The notes beneath the pieces are model-generated. The model made no database searches and was not told the origin of the DNA. It worked only from the letters and a program-made list of their open reading frames with translations. Shown here in pieces: positions 24,601 to 33,530 of a stretch of DNA of 64,000 bases. How positions within the stretch are numbered: the first letter of the stretch is position 1; the number at the start of each line of letters is the position of its first letter. Position numbers and translations under genes: made by a program. Location of the stretch: the NCBI GenBank assembly GCA_025024175.1, contig QCXZ01000045.1, forward strand, positions 2,606,649 to 2,670,648, in the 5' to 3' direction. Origin of the DNA: Rhyzopertha dominica (lineage: Eukaryota; Arthropoda; Insecta; Coleoptera; Bostrichidae).

Positions 24601-27600
24601 ATACGCACGACAGTACCCAGTAAACACAAGTACGTTTAAATAACGTAATTTCAACGTGTCATTGGTTGAAATACCGTGTACGTTGAGAATGTGTTATGCA
24701 GTAAACGGTTTCTATATGGTTAAGAAAAAAACGGTTTCAATGTTTCGTTAAAAGTACGTATAGTGAGACGATTGGTTACAATGATCCCTCAATATACGTA
24801 ATCTTAACGTCACAAGAAAATGTATTTATTATTCCCACTATAAACGTGAAAAGAATGTATTATTTTAACTCATTGCTTTAAAACAACGTTTAAACAAGGT
24901 GTTGATATGGGATTTATAATTACTATATGCAAAACGTGGCTTACACGTTTTAATAGAGCATTATCGTCATTATAATTGCTATATTAAAATTAAACATATG
25001 AACTATGTAGACAATTTTGCATTACTCTAATAAAACTCTTACAGATTTATACACATAGTAAAGAGAGAGAATTTTATATTAATCTACTGACCGTTTATCA
25101 CCGTAGTTTATTATTTCATTATTAAATTGTATGTCTATGTGTGACGTTTCTTTATGCTCTGAAATGAGTAAAGAAATATACGTTTTTTAAACGTGAAGAA
25201 CAATACTTGCCACGAACGAAATTATTTCATTGGCGCAATAGTTGGTGGTGGTGGCAGCCTGGCAGCTGCGCATTCTTATTACAGAACTAACAGCTGCCAG
25301 CTGCCTGCAAAATGCGTAACTAGAAGCGTCGAAACGTGCTGCTCGATATTGGTGCTTCATACTGTGTTTTTATTTTATGTAAGGTGAGTACCCACACATT
25401 TTTAGTAGTTCTGTGTGTTAAATATGTGTTTTGAGCACAAGTATCTATCTTTGATTAGTTATTTTGTTTCTAAGTAATCCAGTGTCGCTTTAGGTTTTAG
25501 ACAAAAAAATAACATTAATTACTGCGCATACCACCCGATTGTAACGAAATTTTGTCTTCACTCTCAAAAAATCCCCTAAACGCGAAAGGGAAGGGATCCT
25601 ACAAGAGGCGATACTCCATTAAATTATTTTGTTGTTTGGAAATGCCGACCAATAACCTTGAACGCGTTCGTCTCTTTAAATCGGAGTCAGAACCGGCGCG
25701 AAATTCAAACTACAGACAGACAGAGACCCATCGGCTGAACCCTTTTGCGAAAAACATTCCTATTCACAACTTCATTATTTGTGAATCATTTTAATTAAAC
25801 AACAAAATACATTAAATTATTCCAAAAATACTTAAATCTGTGCTTAGTTATCATCTAATCAACATTTCTTTCTAAGGGGTCCTGCATATTTTTAATGTTG
25901 TATCTGTTACAACTTTTGTTTCTAAATTAAATAGTGGTAATACTTCTACTTTATATTTTGACTTGTAAATAACGTTAAAAACGTCAACTAAGTAATTAAT
26001 ATTATGTTTACATTTTTTACATTTCCATTTCATTTTCAAATTCCATCGGTTCCATTTACAAAAAAGGAGATCTATACAACATGCAATCATTTGAAAAAAG
26101 GTTATCTGATAACTCTTAATTGTTCATTTAGTGATGTATTTACTTCTACCCATCTGTTACACAAATTAGATTAAGTTTGTTTTTCTTTAGCACGAATATT
26201 AAATTCAACGACAATATTTATTAATTAGCCATAAAATCTATAATATAAACGTTAAACTAATCATAAAGTTCATACAACTACGTGTTAAATTAGAATAAAC
26301 TTTCTAATTTTGAAATATGTACATATTTACAGAAGCAGCAAATTTAACTTTCCGGCCAATAACGATCTACAGATTGCTTGGGTGGTTAAAGAATGGCTAA
26401 AGCACTCAGCAACACGACTCAGCCAAGGGCGGAAGAAATAGTTAGCAGAGGAATTTTAGTGTGTTTTTATTTCAAGTTTTTTATGGCTTTTATGTATTTT
26501 TTATATTTTTTCATTTAATAAAACATATAAAATAAGAAAAATGAGCTTTTTTAAATAGGTGCTTCCATAACGTATTTTACACGTGTTTTCTACCGCTCAC
26601 TTATCATAATAAGAGTACGTTAAATAAACATTTAAAATATACGTTTATGGAACTAATAAATAATCAGTGTTATAGACGTTGAATCAATACCGTTATAAAA
26701 CGTAGAGAACAACGTAAAAATTTAGACATTGTTCAACTTATTTCTCACGTTATCATAACACTAAGATAAACGTGTATTTGTTCGTGTAATCTTACGTGAA
26801 AATCAGCAACATCTAAGAGTTGATTGTACGTATTAGTTACACGCGTTCTATTAATACGTGTATTGACTTAAAAAAAGTTTTTTAAACGGACTTGTGTTTA
26901 TTGGGTATGGTAACTGTATGCAACTGCGGCCCAGATTCGTAGTCAGTGTGGAAGAGAGAGGTCTAGTAAGAGATGCAATATAGTAGCAAAAGCGCTCGCC
27001 AGTGGCATGCATAACCATACATTCGGTGTGGTATTTGTGTGAAGTTTTTTGAAATAATAAAAATATAAAAGTATTGTGTGGTGCCGAACTGTAACAGTAA
27101 TTCTTCCGACAGAGCATTAGTTTTAAATCGTCGAAATGCTCCACATGTAAGGATCCTCTTTATCGAACAAATGTTTTTGATACAACTGGTCCTTGATTTA
27201 GACTTACTATTGTAAAATCCAATTCAGATCATTTCACAATTTAAAAAAATATTTTAACCAAACATATTCACAGTGTTGTTTTTGACAATGTAGTGGATGA
27301 ATTGTTTTCCTTGTAAAGAACACGAAGTAGAAATACAATCAAAATTTTGTTTAGGTTATATTATAATGAGAATTAAATAGTACTATAAGCACAATGACAA
27401 AGATACTGATAAATCAAGTGCAAGAAAGAACAAGGAATCTAACTTACAGTTTATATTTTAATTTTTAGATCTCTTGTATGTGTATTTTTAATAAACGTTG
27501 ACTGCAGAAGCAACATTTTTTTCCTAACACTCTTATTTGATATACTTCTGAAGTTTAGTGTGAAATAAGTATTACCCTCATAATATAAGAAATATATAGA

Positions 27601-30600
27601 GTAGTCGTATTTCTGTACTTAATTTTACTTCCACATTCAACGGATGGGAAGTATTGTAAATCGCTTTAAAATGCTCGAAAACGTCCAAAAACAGAATTTG
27701 GCAAACATTTCGTGTTTGTATGTCTGTCTGTGAATGGATAACTTTCGAAACACAACATTTGAACTTGAAATTTGGCATACATATAAATCTCAACTACCCA
27801 AAGCAACATGTTGTTTTTGGGGTGAGTAGGGTATAGGGCCCCCTTCCCTAAAATTGTGGGGTAACTACCCTTTTTGCAAACATTTATTTTTTGCCTTTTA
27901 GTATGTGATTAGTAGTACAATTGCGAGTATTATTAGTCCCTATAAATTTTCGGTGCTGTATACTGTTTAGAAGAAAAAAACGATAATTTAAAAAAACCGG
28001 GTTTTCTCAAATATCTCAGAAAATGCTTAATATATTTACATACGAAAACAACATCCGATAGGAAATAAAATTTCTCACAGTGTTTAAAAAATGTTTCCAA
28101 AATTTTGACATTTTCGAAATATTTCCAAGATTATCAATTTTGAACCTTGTCCACACATTTTTTTTAAATTTTGCTATTGAATAGAAAATTAAATTTCTGA
28201 ACGAAAAGTACTGTTGCAATTGTTTTGTTTAGTTAATAGTTTTCGAGTTATTTAGAAAAAACAGATTTTACAAAATGGATTTTTGCTAATATGACGAGAA
28301 CTGTTTGTCGTAGAAAAAATGTCTAGAGATAAGCAATGCTAAAAACCTCATTACTGATGGTATAATATAAGAAATAAAAGCGTAAATTTCATTTTGACAA
28401 CTTGATCTGGAAGTATTGATTCAATTTGCAGCGGATTGTTGCACAAGTAACAGAATCTTATCATTTTCATACTTTTTGAAAGATAAATGAACCGTCGCTA
28501 TTCGCTTAGGTAATTTTGGGAATCAAATTGATATTATCAACACAGCGTGCGCTGTAAAGTAGCCTTATGCAAAGCGGACCGATTCCCACTGGCCCCGTTG
28601 CACAAAGCGTGGTTAACCAGACCCCCTGGTTAACACGCGGTTAACCAGCCGTTGCCATAGGCAGCACCAATGAAAAACCCTTAAAAAGAACCGTTTCCAT
28701 GACAACTGCCCCTTGACCGCGTGTTAACCAGGGGGTCTGGTTAACCACGCTTTGTGCAACGGGGCCACTATGCTTTATCTCTCTAACGCGAGTGGCTACG
28801 GAATCGGCTCGCTCCACACGGCATCGTGCGTATACCTCTCTATATACTACCGTGGCCCGAACGCAGCATGATGAACTAGGACTAGAAGTAATCGTCAATG
28901 GTTTCCTATCATATCAACAGGTATTGTGTAACAATATGAGAAATAAACTCCAAGCTAATAGAAATAGAACGAGGCAAATGAAGGGGCTAAAGATGCAGAG
29001 ACTATGATGTCCCGCAAGTTCAAGAAAGACACTAAGCGATTGTAAAACATTCAAAAAAGGTCACCTAAGAAGAAGGACATCAGGCTGAAAACACATTCAC
29101 CAGAAAGCGTTCGGGAACCAGATTTCTATAGAGGTGCTCTCAAAAACAGAATCGTGGAACAGCTAAAAATTAACAACTCAAGAGCAGGCGTAGACAATAT
29201 CGGCAAACATGTCTGCCGAAAATGAGAGTAAAATACAGAATGAAGAGTCTGTGAAGGTTGCAGTAGTAGATTATGTCGGAGATGAACTTGGAAAGGTCTT
29301 ACACGGGAAAAGTCACAAAAATATTTCAAGATAATATTTGATACAATGATTATTAGAGATTCAATTGTTTTTTTTGCAGGTAGATGTATTTAAAAGTATT
29401 GCCAGCTTTGAACCCGGGACATTTTGATTACTAGTCAAACGTGTTAACCAGTAACCACTGCACCATTACATATCATAGAGGTAAAAGTAACTTTGACATT
29501 ATAATAATTTGGGTTGTAATTAGCTACTGGTCGCTAGAATCTCGCTACCGTCTGCTCTGAAGCTTGCAAATAACGAGCGACGAGCTACAAATGCACGAGA
29601 TGGTGTTCAGTAGCGTTATATTCCGTTAACTTTTTTGACTAGCAATCAAAAGGTCCGGAGTTCAAATACTGGTCATAGCTGGCAACACTTTTTTTAATAA
29701 TAATTTTTACTAAGATAAATCCTTTGGGAAGGAGCGGTCGTTACCTGTGAAAATAGTAAAACGTATTTAGGGGGATTTCGACCTTGGAACAGAAATTAGT
29801 ACACTCTTTTTCTATTGCCAAGCTTTCGTATCTTTTTTAATACATCATCAGGGCTTACTACAACAACAAGGTACAGCTTAAATTAATTTCTTATTAAATA
29901 CATTCTTATATTACATAAGTTTAAGATTATATCTTTGAACGGCAAATCCAATTTAACGTGCGCTAAAATTGTCAATTTTTATGGTGTCAGATGTATCAGT
30001 AACATACTAGATTTAAAATCCTATTTTTAGCCACACAACTAAACAACCTATTAATTATTAGAGTCCAGCCGTACTTCTTGTGTTAGTAAATACGTGTATA
30101 TATTACTTTTGTGGTCTGTTTTTTTATTGATTACATTGTAAATTTTTTGTATATGGTACATTTCTAATATTAATCTTTTTTTGTTATTTCTTTTTATATC
30201 TAGAATTTTGATATCGTCCCAATTTAATGTGATACATTTAAAAAGTGTATAGCTAATGCACATCTATCTTTTGTTTGTTGGTATATCGCTTTTGTGTAAC
30301 CTAATTCTATTTTGAATTGTTCAACATATTTACCACCACAGTCTGTACAACTTAAGCTGTATATTACATTTGATTTAAATTTTACTGGAATTTTAAATTT
30401 AAGTTTGTTAAAAAGGTTTCTACGAGTTTTTCTGTTTCTTATTCCAATTTTGTCGTTTAAATTATGTAACTATTTCATTATATTATTCGTGAGCCCGGTT
30501 ATGTTTAGGACAAGAAACTTTTGTACAAGTTAGTAAATTTCTTAAAATTTTTATATTTTTTTCTATTAAAAAGACATGGCATACTCTCTTGATTCTGTAT

Positions 30601-31830
30601 ACAGAATTTATTTAATTTAAAGAAATTTACTTCTACAAATTTCTTATCCAAAAGGTTTAGTTAACAAGATATTGTACTCCACGGTTGAGTCAGTCCCTAC
30701 AGTGATTGAGTAAATAACAGCGCAAAACAGTGTAATCAATAATAAAACAGAAACCCAAAATTTAAATAATATATACATGTATTTACTATCACAAGTACGG
30801 CAGGGCTATAATAATTAATAAATTGTTTTGCTGTGTGGCTAAAAATAGGATTTAAAATTATAGTATGGTACTGGTACATCTGACATCATAAAAATTGACA
30901 TTTTAGTGCATGTTAAATTGGTTTTGCTGTTAAAAAATATAATCTCAAATTTTTGTAAGTAATAGTTATAAGAATGTATTTATTAAGAAATTAATTTAAG
31001 CTGAACCTTGTTGTTACAATAAGCTCTGATGATGTATTAGAGTGATAAGAAAGCTTGGCAATAGAAAAAAGAGTGTACTAATTTCTGCTACCAGGTCGAA
31101 ATCCCCCTGAGTACTTTTTACTAATATAATTCATTAGGGGTGATACAAAGCTACAAATATGGATTATATTGTTTTGTTACTTTAAAATACATTATTATTT
31201 TGCACTTTATAGAAAGGTAAACTATTTTGTCTTCGAGATTCTGAAAATTTTTATCTTCTTCTGCTTCCTCGTAAAATTGGCAATGTAATGCACCAGCCGC
31301 ACCCGTAAACTTAGTAGCGATTGCGCTTTCCCCCAGTGTTCAGAAAATGTGGATTAAAAAAAGTATGTATGTACATTTTAAAGCGATTGATGAGCGTACT
31401 TTGGCTTCGCCAGAACCTTGATAACATATCGAAGTACGCATTGCAATTTCTTTAAAATGCACGCATGATTTAATTGATTCTAGTAGTATGTTACTTTAAT
31501 AATTAAAAAATCTGACCCTTTTTAGCTTACCAACGCGCTAATTGTGACTACTTACACAGTCTTTAGCTGCTGTTGCAAATCTGCTCGAAGTACGTCTCTG
31601 TTGATGAATAAGGTTTTCAATTGCAGCTTTGCACTATAGTAGGCTTTAAGCGATTTTTTACATGCCTCGTGGTCATTATTGCACGCCACTAGAAATTGTA
31701 CTAGCTGCTCATTTGTTAATTTTGGGAAATTCTGGGACATCAGCCAGGCTCTTAGGTCATCGACGTGGTCTTGTGTAGTCCACTCTTCTTCTATTAGAGA
31801 TTTCGCTTTAAAACCAAACGATACGGCCAT
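15427..31830 (-). CDS. CRAL-TRIO lipid-transfer protein (alpha-TTP-like)
   Basis: Four minus-strand exons join to an 837-base coding sequence for 278 residues, the usual size for insect CRAL-TRIO proteins. Residues 20-85 form the N-terminal helical domain, with DLRAWL, FPKLTNEQLVQFLVA and FINRDVL. Residues 90-255 form the Sec14-like lipid-binding fold: YVILYHRQLDP, VYIYDSRG, VHILNMAPF and LPVEYGGD. Such proteins carry small hydrophobic ligands such as tocopherol or retinoids in the cytosol; the ligand here cannot be told. Introns are 13.1, 1.9 and 0.6 kb with GT-AG ends and exactly compatible phases (2, 0, 0). The usual FLRA arginine is valine. No frameshifts seen, so it is probably functional. 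Confidence 0.9.
15628..16215 (-). other. CRAL-TRIO intron 3
   Basis: 588-base GT-AG intron. No recognisable repeat or gene; a 71-codon plus-strand frame at 15709-15924 has no domain. Confidence 0.7.
16216..16392 (-). CDS. CRAL-TRIO gene, coding exon 3
   Basis: A 177-base, 59-codon exon between TTTCAAG and GTAAGA. It starts and ends on codon boundaries. It encodes residues 154-212, including HMTKLKW and the core strand EVHILNMAPF that lines the ligand pocket in this family. Confidence 0.88.
17162..17180. repeat. (GTCAG)n microsatellite
   Basis: Nearly four tandem copies of the pentamer GTCAG. Too short to say more. Confidence 0.7.
17326..17851. mobile_element. hAT-like MITE with CCGCTA motifs
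   Basis: Ends read CAGTGTTGCCA on the left and, as complement, CAGTGTTGCCAACTT on the right, a hAT-type terminus. CCGCTA/TAGCGG motifs lie near both ends. The flanking octamers (TCTGTCTA and GGGGTCAA) do not match, so a target duplication is not supported. The interior has no frame. It lies in intron 2 of the CRAL-TRIO gene. Confidence 0.5.
18286..18469 (-). CDS. CRAL-TRIO gene, coding exon 2
   Basis: A 184-base exon between an acceptor CTTTTACAG and a donor GTAACT. Its first base completes a valine codon begun in exon 1, and it ends on a whole codon. It encodes residues 93-153, from YFAVFPNRTD to YIYDSRG, the first strand-helix part of the lipid-binding fold. Confidence 0.88.
19683..19735. 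repeat. TTTTATTATA-type low-complexity tract
   Basis: Irregular tandem repetition of TTTTATTATAT units. Simple sequence without further significance seen. Confidence 0.6.
21576..21791 (-). pseudogene. PLE 1 GIY-YIG endonuclease, N-terminal part
   Basis: The frame ends with GVYSISCNDCNSVYIGQTGR, showing the GIY and YIG motifs and the CxxC pair of PLE endonucleases. A frameshift follows the arginine. The domain then continues as EHLKQF, FANHLLS and LNYLEIL in the next frame until a stop near 21380. The nuclease would nick the target for element insertion. Confidence 0.8.
21829..22212 (-). pseudogene. PLE 1 reverse transcriptase, C-terminal part
   Basis: 127 codons with the PLE reverse-transcriptase tail motifs FLDLLI, FEIFRKPTGTD, HPHSHK, RLFKIPFSL and NGFPNYLI in the usual order. 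The catalytic YADD/YVDD part is absent, so this is a 5'-truncated remnant. The start coincides with the junction to the inverted arm, and the frame is lost before the endonuclease. Confidence 0.8.
22568..22594 (+). ncRNA. PLE hairpin with hammerhead-like frame
   Basis: CCGACGA, one T, GGC, a short loop, GCC, then GAAAGCG. It has the same frame as the 10727 motif with different stem bases. The CTGATGA box has two changes, so ribozyme activity is unlikely for this copy. Confidence 0.4.
22641..23579. other. No recognised gene (intronic)
   Basis: AT-rich intron 1 sequence. A short minus-strand frame at 23273-23470 shows no domain. Nothing else supported. Confidence 0.4.
23580..24494 (+). mobile_element. 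TTAA-flanked non-autonomous DNA transposon, copy 3
   Basis: Same family as 1891-2793, same orientation, with TTAA at 23580-23583 and 24491-24494. It keeps the 107-codon internal frame (23941-24264) with several amino-acid changes relative to copy 1. It lies inside intron 1 of the CRAL-TRIO gene. Confidence 0.85.
24571..24612. repeat. Short repeat, inverted copy at 28822-28862
   Basis: About 40 bases containing CCACGGTAT, GAGAGGTATACGCACGA. An inverted partner with few mismatches lies 4.2 kb away. Its nature is unknown; it ends beside the TA-flanked element at 24616. Confidence 0.5.
24616..26905. mobile_element. TA-flanked element with ACGT-rich subterminal regions
   Basis: The termini are inverted repeats: CCCAGTAAACACAAGTACG on the left and CCCAATAAACACAAGTCCG as complement of the right, each bordered by TA. 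Both subterminal regions (24616-25200 and 26240-26900) are crowded with ACGT-containing motifs such as AACGTAA and TACGTTT, roughly fourteen per side by eye. The middle (25200-25800) has two open frames of 64 and 80 codons without recognisable domains. It looks like a non-autonomous DNA transposon whose repeats may bind a transposase. The superfamily is unknown. Confidence 0.6.
26906..27626. other. No recognised gene (intronic)
   Basis: Intron 1 sequence between two repeats. A few short frames but no domain and no terminal repeats. Confidence 0.4.
27627..28434 (+). repeat. Unclassified interspersed repeat B, copy B
   Basis: Full-length partner of 3534-4390 in opposite orientation, starting ACTTCCACATTCAACGG and ending ...GATTCAATTTGCAGCGG. 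Long internal stretches align, including GTAACTACCC and TCGAAATATTTCC. No open frame above 67 codons. Confidence 0.7.
28591..28766. mobile_element. Perfect palindromic MITE
   Basis: A 176-base hairpin element whose first 51 bases are exactly complementary to its last 51. It starts GGCCCCGTTGCACAAA and contains GGTTAACC blocks. ACT on both sides (28588-28590 and 28767-28769) may be a 3-bp target duplication. The perfect arms suggest a recent insertion. The terminus resembles the older hairpin at 1812-2865. It encodes nothing and lies in intron 1 of the CRAL-TRIO gene. Confidence 0.85.
28822..28862. repeat. Inverted partner of the 24571 repeat
   Basis: TCGTGCGTATACCTCTCTAT followed by CCGTGG, complementary to 24571-24612. 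It lies shortly after the palindromic MITE. Confidence 0.5.
29393..29484 (-). repeat. tRNA-derived SINE head or tRNA pseudogene
   Basis: On the minus strand an A-box-like TGGTGCAGTGGTTA is followed about 45 bases later by a B-box-like GGGTTCAAAGC. Between them TTTGA-CTAGTAA-TCAAA forms an anticodon arm with an AGT loop, as in threonine tRNA. No matching acceptor stem is visible, so it is a SINE head or pseudogene and not a working tRNA. Confidence 0.5.
29598..29675 (+). repeat. tRNA-derived SINE head, opposite orientation
   Basis: The plus strand has a weak A box (TGGTGTTCAGTAGC), an anticodon-like arm TTGA-CTAGCAA-TCAA and a B box GAGTTCAAATAC. It resembles the minus-strand copy at 29393-29484 from GTTAAC onwards. 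The two form a head-to-head pair about 110 bases apart. Confidence 0.45.
29822..29851 (-). ncRNA. PLE 3 hairpin with hammerhead-like frame (left arm)
   Basis: Minus strand: CTGATGA, one T, GTAT, loop, ATAC, GAAAGC. The stem differs from the 10727 copy, but pairing is kept. A second copy in the right arm (31026-31046, plus) has ATAA in place of ATAC, which weakens its stem. Confidence 0.45.
30051..30480 (-). pseudogene. PLE 3 GIY-YIG endonuclease (broken)
   Basis: On the minus strand a basic linker (RNRKTRRNLFNKLKF) leads into NVIYSLSCTDCGGKYVEQFK, a GIY-YIG motif with the CxxC pair and a glycine-to-glutamate change in the YVGQT site. It continues with KDRCALAIHFLN and a C-terminal helix (30051-30263). 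A frameshift and a stop interrupt it near 30255. Confidence 0.7.
31556..31830 (-). CDS. CRAL-TRIO gene, coding exon 1
   Basis: Encodes residues 1 to 91 plus two bases of codon 92. The start is the ATG at 31828-31830, chosen because it opens the conserved frame a short distance upstream of the N-terminal helices. An upstream acceptor (TTTCAG ending at 31847) places this ATG 16 bases into the exon. The donor is GTAAGT (31555-31550). A longer reading that opens at 31977 runs through a good donor-acceptor pair and is less likely. Confidence 0.85.
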
Positions 31831-31932
31831 TGCATGTAACGTACCTCTGAAATCATACCGATGTAAAATTAGTGTTTTATAAAGTGTGGGGGAAAAAGAG
31901 AAGGAATTGCCACTTACCTTTGTTCTTGTCAT
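31808..31932 (-). other. Possible 5' untranslated exon and upstream ORF
   Basis: A donor AAAG|GTAAGT (intron from 31917) and an acceptor ending at 31847 would remove 71 bases upstream of the CRAL-TRIO start. The spliced leader would contain an ATG at 31932 opening an 18-codon frame that overlaps the main start and stops at 31808-31810. This could lower translation of the main frame. It rests on splice-site quality only. Confidence 0.35.
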
Positions 31933-32540
31933 TTTGGAAGTTAGTAGTAATACAATCTTTATATTAAATGAAATCAAGTTGAAAAAATTACAGCAAAAGA
32001 ATTATCACTTAAAATCTTGTCTTGATGTAAAAGATGTCCTTAGGCAATAAGGAACTAAAATGCTCTAAAATTCTATTGCATCCCAATACTTACACAGTTA
32101 ATTAAACAATGAACACCAAGCCAGAATCCAATCACTAAATAAATGTTACAGGTAAGGCAAATAACCCACGATAGCTTGTGTATATGGATTTAATTCATCT
32201 GTCGTATTCAATGGATCTTTCACTTGCAAACCTTGAATTATAACTGCCAACAAGCCTTATTATACCCCACTTTTGCCCCAAACAAATATGAACTTTTTGT
32301 GCAAGTATCCATTATCGTTGAAAGGGACAAAAAGTATTTATGCATTTGTAGTCAGGTCAGCAGTCTAAAATAGTGACATTGAGGTAAATGTTTATACATA
32401 TATTAAACACTTGTTTTTAAATATCAGTCTCTTGGATAACTTGCAGGTAGCTGATGAATTTTATTACGAATCAGAATCACACTGTTATTTTTGAAATCTT
32501 GGTATATATGGACTAGATTGCGTTGATTTTGTAAATATGG
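31933..32540. other. Upstream flank of the CRAL-TRIO gene
   Basis: Probable promoter or further 5' untranslated region of the minus-strand gene. I see no clear TATA-type or initiator arrangement and no coding frame. Confidence 0.35.
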
Positions 32541-32607
32541 TGTTTCGCCCGTTCTTGTAAGGGGCAGCACCAGGAGAGGAATAAGAAATATGGCATAAAC
32601 TTAACAC
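32541..32607 (-). mobile_element. Diverged solo PLE 3' tail
   Basis: Minus strand: a CCATATT block, then CTGGTGC, T, GCCC, CTTACAAGAAC, GGGC and GAAAC. It aligns with the tails at 10656 and 39554, with mutations in the CTGATGA box but an intact stem. Confidence 0.6.
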
Positions 32608-33530
32608 AAGAACCACGTTAGAGGTCAACGAAATCCTTAGGGCCCTGTTTTTAAAATCGACTCGGTCTTAGCAAAAAATATATCAAGATTTCAATTTGAC
32701 CTCGTCCGCAAAAGTTACATTACTTTACTGTTCCTTTTTTATCGTCGTTTTCTATTTTCTTCTTTTGAGGTTCTCTGAGGTAGCTACACCCCGTGAATAT
32801 TTTTGGATTCGATCACTGATTACTCTTATACCAAAATGTATATTTTTTTCTGAAAAAGGTTGGAAAAATTATTAAGATGAACCGAATTGAATAAAACCGA
32901 TATAAAATATATACGAGATAAATTATATTCAATTAAATACATAAAGTTTGTTGATGACAAAAGGTACGTTTCTTATAGAATTCTAAAAAAAAAGAATGTT
33001 TTTAGAAAGTAAAGTAATAAGTAGTGGATTACATTAACTTAAGATATAGTTGTAATTTTTACAATGTACTCGTAGACTACTTATCAGTAGAATTAAAAAG
33101 ATCACTCCAATGTGATGAGTATGACGGCACGTCAGAACACTGTTTTTAGTAATATATATCTGAAACTTCTGGACTAAATAAAACTACGTGATAAACAACA
33201 TGATACAGAGTAATTTTAAACTTTTATTAATGAACAGGTTATAATTGCGCTAGTGGGAATTAACGTATCACTTTTTCGGGAATGGCTTTGTTCAATTGAT
33301 AGTACAAAAAAAAAACAATTTTTCCAATGATGTATGAGGCACGTCCAAACATTAACTTCTGAGCAAGCAAATGGCGTGATTGAGGCAAATATGGCCAGAA
33401 CAATCTGCACTACTAGAAAGAAGGCCTTAGCTAACAAGCGACTTTTATACAGTTGACAGTGATCTATGGATGGAGAATCAATAAGGTGATCCAGCTGCGT
33501 ATGTTTGGTTTCCTATCGGCGGCTTGCGAC
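32608..33530. other. No recognised gene
   Basis: AT-rich intergenic sequence. No domain or terminal repeat found; a minus-strand frame at 33216-33437 is unremarkable. Confidence 0.4.

Larger units (their letters stand above)
29755..31122 (-). mobile_element. Penelope-like element 3 with inverted tail
   Basis: A minus-strand GIY-YIG region lies between inverted arms of about 385-395 bases (29755-30138 and 30728-31122). The arms include the end of the endonuclease frame and the whole 3' tail with its hairpin (GATGATGTATT...GAAAGCTTGG). The single-copy middle (30139-30727) holds the linker and the GIY-YIG start. The design matches PLE 1 and PLE 2, though the sequences differ. It overlaps the CRAL-TRIO intron 1, ending 430 bases before exon 1. 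Confidence 0.75.
18470..31555 (-). other. CRAL-TRIO intron 1
   Basis: A 13.1-kb intron that separates the N-terminal helical domain from the lipid-binding domain. It holds an inverted-tail PLE (21.3-22.6 kb), a TTAA MITE (23.6 kb), a 2.3-kb TA-flanked element, repeat B copy B, a perfect palindromic MITE, two tRNA-like heads and another inverted-tail PLE (29.8-31.1 kb). The stretch 18470-21308 shows nothing beyond AT-rich sequence and a low-complexity tract. Confidence 0.75.

Noticed and set aside
29393..29484. Functional tRNA-Thr gene
   Set aside because: Anticodon arm and boxes are present, but the acceptor stem does not pair.
31831..31977. N-terminal extension of the CRAL-TRIO protein to the ATG at 31977
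   Set aside because: The extension crosses a strong donor-acceptor pair and lacks similarity to the family; the ATG at 31830 gives a typical length.
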